From NCBI GenBank assembly GCA_947372865.1, contig CANBVJ010000001.1, positions 1-64,000 of the forward strand: a DNA stretch of 64,000 bases, written 5' to 3'. Below are positions 54,018 to 63,913 of the stretch, piece after piece. Position numbers and translations under genes: made by a program. The stretch's first letter is position 1, and the number at the start of each line of letters is the position of its first letter. This stretch comes from Comamonadaceae bacterium. Its GTDB lineage: Bacteria > Pseudomonadota > Gammaproteobacteria > Burkholderiales > Burkholderiaceae_C. Below the pieces are notes generated by a model, which saw nothing but the letters and a program-made list of their open reading frames with translations, was not told where the DNA came from and ran no database searches.

Positions 54018-54483
54018 CTGCTTAATGGCTCCCCCCATTTGTTCCGGCCCAAGTACGCTTTTCGGATGTTTAGGAATTCAGTCACTGGCGGACGCAGGGC
54101 GCCATGGCACTCAGCGCCGTTCTTGTCCCCCGGCCTGCGGCCTCCTCCTTTACCTCACTGCGCTGAGCGCCATGCCGCCCTGCGTCGGCAAGCGCTGTTG
54201 GTGCACCAAGGCAATTCAGAGATGGTTCCCGCAGGCAATGTGCACTCGGCGCCCCAATGCAATTCATCCATGGCGCGCCAGCACCTCACGATGCCGAGGG
54301 AGTCGGGGTGGACGGCGCAGCGAGGTAAAAGGGGAGCCCGCAGGGCGGAGGACACGAGCGAAGCCGTCCACCCCGGCTCCCTCGACGTACAAAACCATCC
54401 CCGGCTCCTAAGCGTACAGAACCGTCCGCACGCCGAAACAACAGATCCAGACCAGGCAACTTAGTTAGCGCCACAATCAAGAC
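54018..54483. repeat. Intergenic pair of inverted REP-like hairpin repeats
   Basis: Two long imperfect palindromes: arms 54091-54117 / 54160-54186 (25 of 27 paired, 42-nt loop) and 54296-54316 / 54363-54383 (20 of 21 paired). The loop of one resembles the reverse complement of the other (TGTCC, CCTGCGG, TTTACCTC in common), so they are inverted members of one family. No gene is seen in the interval. Confidence 0.65.
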
Positions 54484-56151
54484 ATGCAAACAGAATTCGA
54501 CTACATCATCGTGGGCGCCGGTTCAGCCGGTTGCGTCCTGGCCAACCGCCTGAGCGAAGACGCAGAGGTACAAGTGCTGCTGATTGAGGCCGGTGGCAAC
54601 GACCACAGCATCTTTATCCACATGCCCTCGGCCTTGTCCTACCCCATGGCCAACGAGAAATACACCTGGATGTACGAGTCCGAGCCTGAGCCGTTTATGA
54701 ACAACCGGCGCATCCACTGCCCGCGCGGCAAGGTCATTGGCGGCTCCTCGTCCATCAACGGCATGGTCTACATCCGGGGCAATGCGCTCGACTACGAAGG
54801 CTGGGCGCTGCAAAGCGGCATGGAAGACTGGTCGTATGCCCACTGCCTGCCGTATTTCAAGAAGTCCGAAACGCGCGCCAAGGGCGGCGACGCCTACCGG
54901 GGCGATTCCGGCCCATTGAATGTGAGCACCGGCGCGGGCCGCAACCCCTTGTACAGCGCCTTTATTGACGCTGGCAAACAGGCGGGCTACCCCGTCACCG
55001 AAGACATGAACGGCTACCAGCAAGAAGGACTGGGGCCCATGGACATGACCACGCACAAAGGCCGGCGCTGGAGCACCGCCATGGCCTACCTGCGTCCGGC
55101 GCTCAAGCGCAAGAACCTGACATTGCAGAAAAACAGCTTCGTCACCCGCGTGGTGACCGAAGGCCCGGCGGGCAACCCGCGCGCGGTGGGTGTGGATCTC
55201 TTAAACGATGGGCAGGCGCAGCAGTTCCGCGCCCGGCGCGAAGTCATTTTGTCGGGCGGCGCCATCAATTCGCCGCAGCTCTTGCAGCTCTCTGGCATCG
55301 GCAACCCAGCCGAATTGCAGGCCTTGGGCCTGGACGTGGTCGCACCCTTGCGCGGTGTGGGCGAAAACCTGCAAGACCATCTGGAAACCTATGTGCAATA
55401 CGCCTGCACCAAGCCCATCACCCTGTATTCGGCCATGGGCCCGCTGGCCAAACTCAAGATCGGCATCGAATGGATCTTGTTTGGCAGTGGCCTGGGCGCG
55501 ACCAACCACTTCGAGTCCGGCGGCTTTATCCGCAGTGAAGCCGGTGTCAAACAGCCCGATTTGCAGTACCACTTTTTGCCCCTGGCGGTACGCTACGACG
55601 GCAACTCGCCCGCGTCCTGCCACGGCTTTCAGGCCCATGTGGGCCCCATGCGCCCCACCAGCCGCGGCCACGTCAAGATCACAAGTACCGACCCGCTGCA
55701 AGCGCCCCGCATCATCTTCAACTACATGGGCACCGAGCAAGACCGCCGCGAAATGCGCGCCGGCGTGCGCCTGACGCGCGAAATCTTTGCCCAGCACGCG
55801 TTTGACGAATTTCGGGGCGAAGAAATGTCGCCAGGGCCGCAAGTGCAAACCGACGCCGAAATCGACGAACACATCCGCAACAGCGCCGAGACCGCCTACC
55901 ACCCCAGCGGCACCTGCCGCATGGGCACCGACGCCCTGGCCGTGACCGACCCGCAAGGCCGGGTCCACGGCGTGCGCGGCCTGCGCGTGGTGGACGCGTC
56001 CATCATGCCGCTGGTGGTGAGCGGCAACCTGAACGTGCCCACCATCATGATGGCCGAAAAAATCGCCGATCTGATCCGTGGCCGCACGCCGCTGCCCGCC
56101 TCAGACGCGCCGTATTTTGTGCACCCGAACTGGGAAACGCAGCAGCGCTAA
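54484..56151 (+). CDS. betA: Choline dehydrogenase
   Basis: 555 aa GMC oxidoreductase: FAD site IIVGAGSAGCVLANRLSE, GKVIGGSSSINGMVYIRG, LSGGAINSPQLLQLSGIG and YHPSGTCRMG near the active-site His. It oxidises choline to betaine aldehyde at the membrane, feeding BetB. The repeat interval separates it from betB, unlike typical bet operons. Confidence 0.93.
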   Translation: MQTEFDYIIVGAGSAGCVLANRLSEDAEVQVLLIEAGGNDHSIFIHMPSALSYPMANEKYTWMYESEPEPFMNNRRIHCPRGKVIGGSSSINGMVYIRGNALDYEGWALQSGMEDWSYAHCLPYFKKSETRAKGGDAYRGDSGPLNVSTGAGRNPLYSAFIDAGKQAGYPVTEDMNGYQQEGLGPMDMTTHKGRRWSTAMAYLRPALKRKNLTLQKNSFVTRVVTEGPAGNPRAVGVDLLNDGQAQQFRARREVILSGGAINSPQLLQLSGIGNPAELQALGLDVVAPLRGVGENLQDHLETYVQYACTKPITLYSAMGPLAKLKIGIEWILFGSGLGATNHFESGGFIRSEAGVKQPDLQYHFLPLAVRYDGNSPASCHGFQAHVGPMRPTSRGHVKITSTDPLQAPRIIFNYMGTEQDRREMRAGVRLTREIFAQHAFDEFRGEEMSPGPQVQTDAEIDEHIRNSAETAYHPSGTCRMGTDALAVTDPQGRVHGVRGLRVVDASIMPLVVSGNLNVPTIMMAEKIADLIRGRTPLPASDAPYFVHPNWETQQR

Positions 56152-56205
56152 CCGCGCCGGGGGAGGGAGGGGCGCTTTTTGCGGCCCTGCGCTAAAATCA
56201 ATCAC

Positions 56206-56290
56206 TTCCGAGGAGCGTTGCAGTTCATGTTGATGAACGAGGCTCGGGGCGACTGGCGCAATGCCGGTCGGATGTAACGGCGCTCACCCA
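56206..56290 (+). promoter_or_regulatory. SAH (S-adenosylhomocysteine) riboswitch
   Basis: The conserved string CCGAGGAGCG-TTGCA opens the element (56208 on). GAACGAGGCTCGGGGC follows a hairpin, and the end is AACGGCGCTCACC (56276-56288). These are the signature blocks of the SAH riboswitch. The ligand turns on genes that recycle SAH and homocysteine. It controls the homocysteine methyltransferase gene starting 72 nt downstream. Confidence 0.93.
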
Positions 56291-56362
56291 CGCAAACGGT
56301 GCGGTGAATGCGAGTTTTTCAACCCTCCGCTGCGTGGCCACCCTTTATTTAGTGAGTGAGCC

Positions 56363-57493
56363 ATGACCACCTTCGTTTCTGCGCCGTCCCAAGACGCAAC
56401 CAGCAACCGCTTTACCCATTTGCTGGCCACCCGCCCTTGGCTGCTGGCCGATGGCGCCACCGGCAGCAACCTGTTTGACGTGGGCCTGATGTCGGGCGAC
56501 GCGCCCGAGCTATGGAACACCGAGCACCCCGAGCGCATCACCAAGCTGCACCAAGACTTTGTAGACGCAGGCGCTGACATCATTTTGACCAACAGCTTTG
56601 GCGGCACCGTTTACCGCCTCAAACTGCACAACGCCCAGGGCCGCATGGCCGAACTCAACACCCGCGCCGCGCAAATCGCCCGCAAGGTAGCGGACGCCAG
56701 TGGCCGCACCGTGGCCGTGGCCGGCAGCATGGGCCCCACTGGCGAAATCATGGAGCCCATTGGCCCGCTGACCTTTGATCAAGCCAAGGCCGCCTTTGCC
56801 GAGCAGGCGCTGGCGCTGGCCGCTGGCGGCGCCGACGTGCTGTGGATCGAGACTATGTCTTCGCGCGAAGAGGTCGAAGCCGCCGTGGCCGGTGCTGCCG
56901 TGGCGAACCTGCCCATCGTCTGCACCCTGAGCTTTGACACCAATGGCCGCACCATGATGGGCATCTCGCCCAGCGACTTCTCGGGTATCGAGAAGACCCT
57001 CAGCCCCCGCCTGGCCGCCTGTGGCACCAACTGCGGCGTGGGCGCGTCAGAGGTTGTGGCCTGCATTCACAACCTGGCCGAGGCCATGGGCCCCGAGGTG
57101 GTGCTGGTGGCCAAGGGCAACTGCGGCATTCCCCAGTACGTGGAGGGCGCGATTTGCTACAACGGCACGCCCGAGATCATGGCCAACTACGCCCGCATGG
57201 CGCTCGACGCAGGCGCCCGCATCATCGGCGGCTGCTGCGGCACCTCGGCCAAGCACTTGCGCGCCATGCGCGACGCGCTGGACGCGCATACCAAAAGCGC
57301 CAGCCCGACCTTGGAGGCGATTGTCAGCAATTTGGGTGAAGTGTCTACCGGCGCGCGTGCGCAGTGGGGTGGCGAGCAAAGCCGCCTGGGCGGCGCCGCA
57401 CCTGGCGCTAACCTGGCGCGTGGGCGTGGTGGCCGCAGCCGCCGCAGTGGCAGCGACGCCTCAGGCGACGCGGCCCCGGAAGTTGCCCCCTGA
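56363..57493 (+). CDS. Homocysteine S-methyltransferase, BHMT-like
   Basis: 376 aa. The homocysteine methyltransferase barrel with ADGATGSNLFDVGL, TNSFGGTVYRL, NCGVGASE (C224) and the zinc pair GGCCGTSAKH (C291, C292). In this betaine cluster it likely transfers a methyl from betaine to homocysteine; an alternative is the N-terminal module of a split MetH. The tail from residue 332 is Arg/Gly/Ala-rich. Preceded by the SAH riboswitch, tying expression to SAH. Confidence 0.82.
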   Translation: MTTFVSAPSQDATSNRFTHLLATRPWLLADGATGSNLFDVGLMSGDAPELWNTEHPERITKLHQDFVDAGADIILTNSFGGTVYRLKLHNAQGRMAELNTRAAQIARKVADASGRTVAVAGSMGPTGEIMEPIGPLTFDQAKAAFAEQALALAAGGADVLWIETMSSREEVEAAVAGAAVANLPIVCTLSFDTNGRTMMGISPSDFSGIEKTLSPRLAACGTNCGVGASEVVACIHNLAEAMGPEVVLVAKGNCGIPQYVEGAICYNGTPEIMANYARMALDAGARIIGGCCGTSAKHLRAMRDALDAHTKSASPTLEAIVSNLGEVSTGARAQWGGEQSRLGGAAPGANLARGRGGRSRRSGSDASGDAAPEVAP

Positions 57494-57665
57494 ATACGCG
57501 GCGTCTTAGCGTGTATTGCGCTGGTATAGAATCAAGGGCTTGCCTGAAATTGGTTGGCGCCTGAGCGATAAGCTCTTGCAGCCCTCCGTTTAATAGGCAA
57601 TGTGCACGTTTGCAGCAGTTCCAGCCGCAATCGCAAGTTCAAATTATTCTTTAGGAAATTTAAAA

Positions 57666-57932
57666 ATGATCGCATCCAGCATCAAAGCTGCAGTTGTCAA
57701 AGACAACGCCCGCCAAGCCGGTGACACCGGTAGCCCAGAAGTGCAAGTCGCGCTGCTGACCGCCCGTATCAACGAACTCACCCCCCACTTCAAGACCCAC
57801 GCCAAAGACCACCATGGTCGCCGTGGTCTGTTGCGCATGGTGAGCCGCCGCCGTAAATTGCTCGACTACCTCAAGGGCAAAGACGCCAGCCGTTACGTTG
57901 CACTGATCGCCAAATTGGGCCTGCGCAAGTAA
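57666..57932 (+). CDS. rpsO: 30S ribosomal protein S15
   Basis: 88 aa, standard length. [51 protein letters not shown] is the S15 core. ATG 57666, TTAGGA 10 nt upstream. rpsO-pnp is the conserved order. Confidence 0.98.
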   Translation: MIASSIKAAVVKDNARQAGDTGSPEVQVALLTARINELTPHFKTHAKDHHGRRGLLRMVSRRRKLLDYLKGKDASRYVALIAKLGLRK

Positions 57933-57951
57933 GCGACAAAAACAGAACAAG

Positions 57952-57986
57952 CGCCTGAGTTAGGTCACTAGCTCAGGCGTTTTTTA
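57952..57986 (+). terminator. Terminator after rpsO
   Basis: 8-bp stem CGCCTGAG / CTCAGGCG (57952-57959, 57972-57979) then seven T, between rpsO and pnp. Confidence 0.9.
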
Positions 57987-58161
57987 CTTCGGAGACGGCT
58001 AAAACAGTACGAAGCTGTGTCATTCCAGCGCAATTTTTGCCAAGTGGCGCTGGAATGGCATCGTGGACTGTGAAGTTGAAACCGGGCTTGGGCGAGGTGG
58101 CCTGCACCTCCCGTTGACTCCTGATGGGCCTTTGTGGGCCCGCTGAAAACCGAGATTCACC

Positions 58162-60291
58162 ATGACAATGTTCAAAAAAGTTAGCAAAACCTTCCAATGG
58201 GGCCAGCACACGGTCACCATGGAAACCGGCGAAATCGCCCGCCAATCCACCGGCGCTGTGCTGTTGGACATGGACGGCACCGTGGTTTTGGCCACCGTGG
58301 TCGCCAAGACCGAAGGCAAAGCCGGCCAAGACTTCTTCCCCCTGACGGTGGATTACCTTGAGAAAAGCTACGCCGCAGGCAAAATCCCCGGCAGCTTCTT
58401 CAAGCGCGAAGGCCGCCCCAGCGAGTTCGAAACACTCACCAGCCGCCTGATCGACCGCCCGATTCGCCCCCTGTTCCCCGAAGGCTTCTTCAACGAAGTG
58501 CATGTCGTGGTCCACACCGTGTCCCTGAACCCTGAAGTTGACGCCGACATCGCCGCCCTGATCGCAGTGAGCGCCGCGTTGTCCATCAGCGGCGTGCCTT
58601 TCAACGGCCCCATCGGCGCAGCCCGCGTGGGTTACGTCAACGGTGAATATGTGCTGAACCCAGGCCAGACCCAGCGCAAGGACTCCATTCTTGACTTGGT
58701 CGTCGCCGGTACCGAAGCCGCCGTGCTGATGGTGGAGTCTGAAGCGCAGCAACTGTCCGAAGAAATCATGCTCGGCGCCGTGGTGTTCGGTCACGAGCAA
58801 GGCAATATTGCCGTCAACGCCATTCACGACCTGGTGCGTGAAGCTGGCAAACCGCTGTGGGACTGGAAAGCCCCCGCCAAGGACGAAGCGCTGATCGCCA
58901 AGATCGACGTGCTCGCCAAGGACAAGCTGGTTGCCGCCTACCAAATCCGCAACAAGCAAGCCCGCACCCAGGCTTGCCGCAGCGCGTACTCCGACGTCAT
59001 GTCGGCCCTCAAGGCCGAAGGCGCGTCGTTTGACAGCGTGGCGGTTGAAGGCTTGTTGTTCGAAATCGAAGCCAAGATCGTGCGCAGCCAGATTCTGGCC
59101 GGCGAGCCCCGCATTGACGGCCGCGACACCCGCACCGTGCGCGCCATTGAAATCCGCAACGGCGTGCTGCCCCGCACCCACGGTTCTGCCCTGTTCACAC
59201 GCGGCGAAACCCAGGCCCTGGTCGTTACGACCCTGGGCACCGAGCGCGACGCACAACGTATCGACGCATTGAGCGGCGACTACGAAGACCGTTTCATGCT
59301 GCACTACAACATGCCTCCGTTCGCCACGGGCGAAACCGGTCGCGTGGGTACGCCAAAACGCCGCGAAATCGGCCACGGCCGTCTGGCCAAGCGCGCGCTG
59401 ATCGCCTGCTTGCCTTCCAAGGAGGACTTCCCCTACACCATGCGTGTGGTGTCGGAAATCACCGAGTCCAATGGTTCCTCAAGCATGGCTTCGGTCTGTG
59501 GCGGCTGCTTGTCCTTGATGGACGCTGGCGTTCCCATGAAAGCGCATGTGGCCGGTATCGCCATGGGCCTGATCAAGGAAGACAACCGCTTTGCGGTGCT
59601 GACCGACATCCTGGGTGACGAAGACCACCTGGGGGACATGGACTTCAAGGTTGCCGGTACCACCAACGGTATTACCGCGCTGCAAATGGACATCAAAATC
59701 CAGGGCATTACCAAGGAAATCATGCAAGTCGCTCTGGCCCAGGCCAAGGAAGCACGCATGCACATTCTGGGCAAGATGCAAGAAGCCATGGCTGAGGCAA
59801 AAACCGAAGTGTCCAACTTCGCCCCCCGCCTGTTCACCATGAAGATCAACCCCGAGAAGATCCGTGACGTCATCGGCAAGGGCGGCGCCGTGATTCGCGC
59901 GCTGACCGAAGAGACCGGCACGCAGATCAATATCGAGGAAGACGGCACCATCACCATTGCGTCCAGCGACCCCGCCAAGGCCGAAGAAGCCAAGCGCCGC
60001 ATCGAGCAGATCACCGCCGAAGTGGAAATTGGCAAGACCTACGAAGGCCCGATCACCAAGATCTTGGACTTCGGCGCATTGGTCAACCTGATGCCCGGCA
60101 AAGATGGTTTGCTGCACATCAGCCAGATCTCGCACGACCGCGTGGAAAAGGTCACAGACTACCTGACCGAAGGCCAGATCGTCAAAGTCAAGGTTTTGGA
60201 AACCGACGAAAAAGGCCGCATCAAGCTGTCGATGAAGGCTTTGTTGGACCGTCCTTCTCACGGCGGCAACGGCCACGGCGACCACGCTTAA
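58162..60291 (+). CDS. pnp: Polynucleotide phosphorylase
   Basis: 709 aa. Two RNase PH cores, KH domain ([24 protein letters not shown]) and C-terminal S1 domain ([18 protein letters not shown]). Degrades mRNA 3'-5' with phosphate; degradosome partner. ATG 58162 fits the family (TMFKKV). Confidence 0.98.
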   Translation: MTMFKKVSKTFQWGQHTVTMETGEIARQSTGAVLLDMDGTVVLATVVAKTEGKAGQDFFPLTVDYLEKSYAAGKIPGSFFKREGRPSEFETLTSRLIDRPIRPLFPEGFFNEVHVVVHTVSLNPEVDADIAALIAVSAALSISGVPFNGPIGAARVGYVNGEYVLNPGQTQRKDSILDLVVAGTEAAVLMVESEAQQLSEEIMLGAVVFGHEQGNIAVNAIHDLVREAGKPLWDWKAPAKDEALIAKIDVLAKDKLVAAYQIRNKQARTQACRSAYSDVMSALKAEGASFDSVAVEGLLFEIEAKIVRSQILAGEPRIDGRDTRTVRAIEIRNGVLPRTHGSALFTRGETQALVVTTLGTERDAQRIDALSGDYEDRFMLHYNMPPFATGETGRVGTPKRREIGHGRLAKRALIACLPSKEDFPYTMRVVSEITESNGSSSMASVCGGCLSLMDAGVPMKAHVAGIAMGLIKEDNRFAVLTDILGDEDHLGDMDFKVAGTTNGITALQMDIKIQGITKEIMQVALAQAKEARMHILGKMQEAMAEAKTEVSNFAPRLFTMKINPEKIRDVIGKGGAVIRALTEETGTQINIEEDGTITIASSDPAKAEEAKRRIEQITAEVEIGKTYEGPITKILDFGALVNLMPGKDGLLHISQISHDRVEKVTDYLTEGQIVKVKVLETDEKGRIKLSMKALLDRPSHGGNGHGDHA

Positions 60292-60314
60292 ATAGCGTAG
60301 CCCACGGGTACAAG

Positions 60315-60349
60315 ACGCACGCTGGCGCTATGCAAGAGCGTGCGTTTTT
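60315..60349 (+). terminator. Terminator after pnp
   Basis: Perfect 9-bp stem ACGCACGCT / AGCGTGCGT (60315-60323, 60337-60345), followed by T run. Confidence 0.88.
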
Positions 60350-60361
60350 ACTTGAAAGCCT

Positions 60362-61357
60362 ATGAAAGCCATTGAAATCTCCTCCTTCGGTGCGCCCGAT
60401 GTGCTGCGTCTGGCCGATCGGCCAGCGCCCGTGCCTGGCGTGGGCGAGGTGCTGATCCAGGTCAGCGCCAGCGGCATCAACCGGCCCGACGTGCTGCAGC
60501 GCCTGGGGCATTACCCCGCGCCTGCCGGTGCGTCGGACATTCCGGGGCTCGAAGTGGCGGGCGTCATCGTCTCGGGCGACGCCCAGGCCATGGCGGCTGC
60601 GCACTTAAAAGTGGGTGACCGCGTCTGTGCGCTGGTGACGGGCGGCGGCTACGCCGAACTGTGCGTGGCGCCTGCCGCGCAGTGTTTGCCCATTCCCGAG
60701 GGTTTGACCGATCTGGAGGCCGCAGGCCTGCCAGAGACGTATTTCACGGTCTGGAGCAATGTGTTTGACCGAGGGCGCCTGCAAGCAGGTGAGACCTTGT
60801 TGGTGCAAGGCGGCTCCAGCGGTATTGGCGTGACCGCCATCCAAATGGCCAAAGCCATGGGTGCGACCGTGATCGTTACCGCAGGCAGTGACGACAAGTG
60901 CGCCGCTTGCCTGGCGCTGGGCGCGGACCACGCCATCAACTACAAAACCCAGGACTTTGAGGCCGAGGCGCTGCGCCTGACCCAAGGCCGCGGCGTGGAC
61001 GTGGTGTTGGACATGGTGGCCGGGGCCTATGTGGCCAAAGAACTCAACTGCCTGGCCGAAGACGGCCGCCTGGTGATCATCGCGGTGCAAGGCGGCTTGC
61101 AAGCCGAGGTCAATGCCGGCCTGGTGATGCGCCGGCGCCTGACCGTGACCGGTTCGACCTTGCGCGTGCGGCCCGTGGCTTTCAAGGCCGCGATTGCCCA
61201 GGCGCTGTTGCGCCAGGTGTGGCCGCTGCTGGCCAATGGCCGTATCAAGCCGGTGGTGCACGCGGTGTTTGCCGCAGCAGACGCCGCGAAGGCGCACGCC
61301 GCCATGGAAGCCAGCGCCCACGTGGGCAAAATCGTTCTGGATTGGAGCAAACCATGA
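60362..61357 (+). CDS. NAD(P)H:quinone oxidoreductase (PIG3-like MDR)
   Basis: 331 aa medium-chain reductase without catalytic zinc Cys. [48 protein letters not shown] and [21 protein letters not shown] (NADPH site). Reduces quinones. TGA overlaps the tpiA ATG. Confidence 0.92.
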   Translation: MKAIEISSFGAPDVLRLADRPAPVPGVGEVLIQVSASGINRPDVLQRLGHYPAPAGASDIPGLEVAGVIVSGDAQAMAAAHLKVGDRVCALVTGGGYAELCVAPAAQCLPIPEGLTDLEAAGLPETYFTVWSNVFDRGRLQAGETLLVQGGSSGIGVTAIQMAKAMGATVIVTAGSDDKCAACLALGADHAINYKTQDFEAEALRLTQGRGVDVVLDMVAGAYVAKELNCLAEDGRLVIIAVQGGLQAEVNAGLVMRRRLTVTGSTLRVRPVAFKAAIAQALLRQVWPLLANGRIKPVVHAVFAAADAAKAHAAMEASAHVGKIVLDWSKP

Positions 61358-62094
61358 AGAAGCTGATTGCAGGCAACTGGAAAATGAACGGCTCGCTGGA
61401 CGCCAATGAGGCCCTGGTGGCTGCGCTCTTGAAAGATGCGCAGCCCTGGACCTGCGATGTGGCCGTCTGCGCGCCTGCGCCCTATCTGGCGCAACTGCAC
61501 ACCTTGCTCAAGGGCAGCCGCCTGGACCTGGGTGCGCAAGACCTGTCCGTACACGAGAGCGGCGCCTTTACCGGCGAAGTGTCGGCGGCCATGCTCAAAG
61601 AGTTTGGCGTGCGCTACTGCATCGTCGGCCATTCAGAACGCCGCCAGTACCACCAGGAAAGCGACGCCACCGTGGCCCTCAAAGCGCAACGCGCGCTGGC
61701 CGCAGGCATTACGCCTATCGTCTGCGTGGGCGAGACCTTGGCGCAGCGCGAGGCAGGGCAGACCGAAGAGGTCGTCAAGCGCCAACTGGCCGCCGTGGTG
61801 CACACCAACGGCCACTGCATCAGCGAGATCGTGCTCGCCTATGAGCCGGTATGGGCCATTGGCACGGGCAAGACCGCCAGCCCCGAGGAAGCGCAGCACG
61901 TGCACCACGTATTGCGCGCACAGTTGCAAGCCGCCAGCCAGCACGCCGATCGGGTGCGCATTCTGTACGGCGGCAGCATGAATGCCAGCAACGCGCAAGC
62001 CTTGCTGGCCCAGCCAGATATTGACGGCGGCCTGATTGGCGGCGCGGCGCTGAATGCGGCGGCCTTTTTGTCCATTGTTGCGGCGGCCCATTAA
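61354..62094 (+). CDS. tpiA: Triosephosphate isomerase
   Basis: 246 aa. [11 protein letters not shown], catalytic His in IVGHSERR and Glu in [14 protein letters not shown], phosphate loop YGGSMNASN. Start overlaps the upstream stop (ATGA), so the longer frame was rejected. Confidence 0.97.
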   Translation: MKKLIAGNWKMNGSLDANEALVAALLKDAQPWTCDVAVCAPAPYLAQLHTLLKGSRLDLGAQDLSVHESGAFTGEVSAAMLKEFGVRYCIVGHSERRQYHQESDATVALKAQRALAAGITPIVCVGETLAQREAGQTEEVVKRQLAAVVHTNGHCISEIVLAYEPVWAIGTGKTASPEEAQHVHHVLRAQLQAASQHADRVRILYGGSMNASNAQALLAQPDIDGGLIGGAALNAAAFLSIVAAAH

Positions 62095-62130
62095 GGCACG
62101 CCGCAGGGTTTTGAATTTAGGAGTGAACAG

Positions 62131-62481
62131 ATGAGCTACGTGGTTACGATTATTTTGACGGTCCAGATGATTTCGGCGATTGCCATGATTGGCCTGATCC
62201 TGGTGCAACACGGCAAGGGCGCCGACATGGGCGCAGCCTTTGGCAGCGGCAGCTCGGGCAGCCTGTTTGGCGCCAGCGGCAGTGCCAACTTTTTGTCGCG
62301 CACCACGGCCGTGCTGGCCACGGTGTTTTTCGTTTGCACTCTGGCGCTGGCCTATTTTGGCAACTTGCGTCCCAGCAGTTCGGGCAGTGTGCTCGAAGGT
62401 GCTGCCGCAGTGGCTCCGGCTGCAGCGGCCAGCGCACCAGCCGCACCGGCATCGGGCGCGGCGCAAATTCCGGCCAACTGA
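62131..62481 (+). CDS. secG: Preprotein translocase subunit SecG
   Basis: 116 aa. Two membrane segments with the SecG loop LVQHGKGADMGAAFGSGSSGSLFG between them and an Ala/Pro-rich tail. TTAGGAG upstream. Follows tpiA as in many proteobacteria. Confidence 0.95.
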   Translation: MSYVVTIILTVQMISAIAMIGLILVQHGKGADMGAAFGSGSSGSLFGASGSANFLSRTTAVLATVFFVCTLALAYFGNLRPSSSGSVLEGAAAVAPAAAASAPAAPASGAAQIPAN

Positions 62482-62592
62482 TTCGCAATTTGCACACCAC
62501 GGTCACTTTGGCCGTATAAACTGCCAGCCAAATCCAACTGCCATCGGCGAGCCGCTGCGGTTGGCGGTGCAACCAAGTAGGCGAGGGTAGCA

Positions 62593-63696
62593 ATGGCAAA
62601 AGGCATGATTTTGGCGGCGGGGCAGGGCACCCGCGTGCGGCCGCTCACGCGCGATCTTCCCAAACCGATGGTGCCTATTTTGGGCAAACCGGTCATGGAG
62701 TACCTGATCGAGCACCTGGCGCGCCACGGCATTACCGAGATCATGGTCAATGTCGCCTACCACCACCAGAAAATCGAAGAATACTTTGGCGACGGCAGCC
62801 GCTGGGGCGTCGAAATCGGCTATTCCTACGAAGGTGTGCGCGACCACGGCGACGTAGTGCCCCGGCCTATGGGTTCGGCCGGCGGAATGCGCCGCATCCA
62901 GGATTTCAGCGGCTTTTTTGACCAAACCACTTTGGTACTGTGCGGCGACGCGCTGATCGACCTCGACATCACCGCCGCCATTGCCGAGCACCACGCCAAG
63001 GGCGCGGTCGCCAGCTTGGTGGCGCTTGATGTGCCCTTGGCCGAAGTCAGCTCGTATGGCGTGGTGCTGGCCGCGCCCGACGGGCGCATTGAATCGTTTC
63101 AAGAAAAACCGTCGCCCCAAGAAGCCAAGTCCACCCTGGCCAGTACCGGCGTCTATATTTTTGAGCCGCAAGTGCTGGACCTGGTGCCGCCGGGGCGGGT
63201 CTACGACATCGGCGCCGAGCTGTTTCCGCAGTTGGTGGCGCAAAAGTTGCCGTTTTTTGTGCAAAACCGCCCCTTCCACTGGATCGACATTGGCCGGGTG
63301 AGCGACTACTGGTCGGTGCTGCAGCGCGTGCTCAAGGGCGAAGTGGCGGAGATGAAGATGCCGGGTAAGCAAGTGCGCCCCGGCGTGTGGGTGGGGCTAA
63401 ACACCTCTATCGACTGGGACCGCGTCAAGATTGAAGGCCCGGTCTATATTGGATCGAGCTGCCGCGTGGAAGCGGGCGCCACCATTACCGGCCCGGCCTG
63501 GATTGGCAACGGCAGCATCATCCGTTCGGGCGCACGCATCACGCGCAGTGTTTTGTTTGAATACACCCGCATTGCCGCCGACATGCATTTCAACGAGATG
63601 ATCGTCTCGCGCCACTACTGCGTGGACCGCCATGGTGACACCATGTACCGGGGCGACGACCACACCCAACTGCGCTGGGGCGACGCGCGGGCCTGA
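62593..63696 (+). CDS. NDP-sugar pyrophosphorylase (mannose-1-phosphate guanylyltransferase-like)
   Basis: 367 aa. Nucleotidyltransferase domain GMILAAGQGTRVRPLTRDLPKPMVPILGKPVMEYLIEHL and CGDALIDLDI, then left-handed beta-helix repeats (residues 260-320, GPVYIGSSCRVEAGATITGPAWIGNG). It could supply GDP-mannose for gmd/fcl, but it is 38 kb from them, and its nucleotide preference is not visible. Confidence 0.85.
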   Translation: MAKGMILAAGQGTRVRPLTRDLPKPMVPILGKPVMEYLIEHLARHGITEIMVNVAYHHQKIEEYFGDGSRWGVEIGYSYEGVRDHGDVVPRPMGSAGGMRRIQDFSGFFDQTTLVLCGDALIDLDITAAIAEHHAKGAVASLVALDVPLAEVSSYGVVLAAPDGRIESFQEKPSPQEAKSTLASTGVYIFEPQVLDLVPPGRVYDIGAELFPQLVAQKLPFFVQNRPFHWIDIGRVSDYWSVLQRVLKGEVAEMKMPGKQVRPGVWVGLNTSIDWDRVKIEGPVYIGSSCRVEAGATITGPAWIGNGSIIRSGARITRSVLFEYTRIAADMHFNEMIVSRHYCVDRHGDTMYRGDDHTQLRWGDARA

Positions 63697-63717
63697 GGCG
63701 GTGACGAAAAAAGGGTG

Positions 63718-63794
63718 TGGTCGGGGTGAGAGGATTCGAACCTCCGGTCTCTACGTCCCGAACGTAGCGCTTTACCAGACTAAGCTACACCCCG
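63718..63794 (-). tRNA. tRNA-Pro(CGG)
   Basis: 77 nt. Acceptor CGGGGTG/CACCCCG, anticodon arm CTACG TTCGGGA CGTAG with anticodon CGG, T arm TTCGAAT, CCA encoded (63718-63720). Confidence 0.95.
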
Positions 63795-63913
63795 CGGTGT
63801 GCCAGCAAGCGGTGCCTCGCGCACTTGCTTGCTGTTTGAGCCCGAAATTCTACCAATTGCGCAGCCCCGTTTTGTGCGCCAACCACCCACCGACTCTCAA
63901 AAATGCACCCGCC

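Noticed and set aside
57973-59376. A 467-aa minus-strand frame opposite pnp
   Set aside because: Antisense shadow of pnp; no motif and the plus-strand gene is certain.
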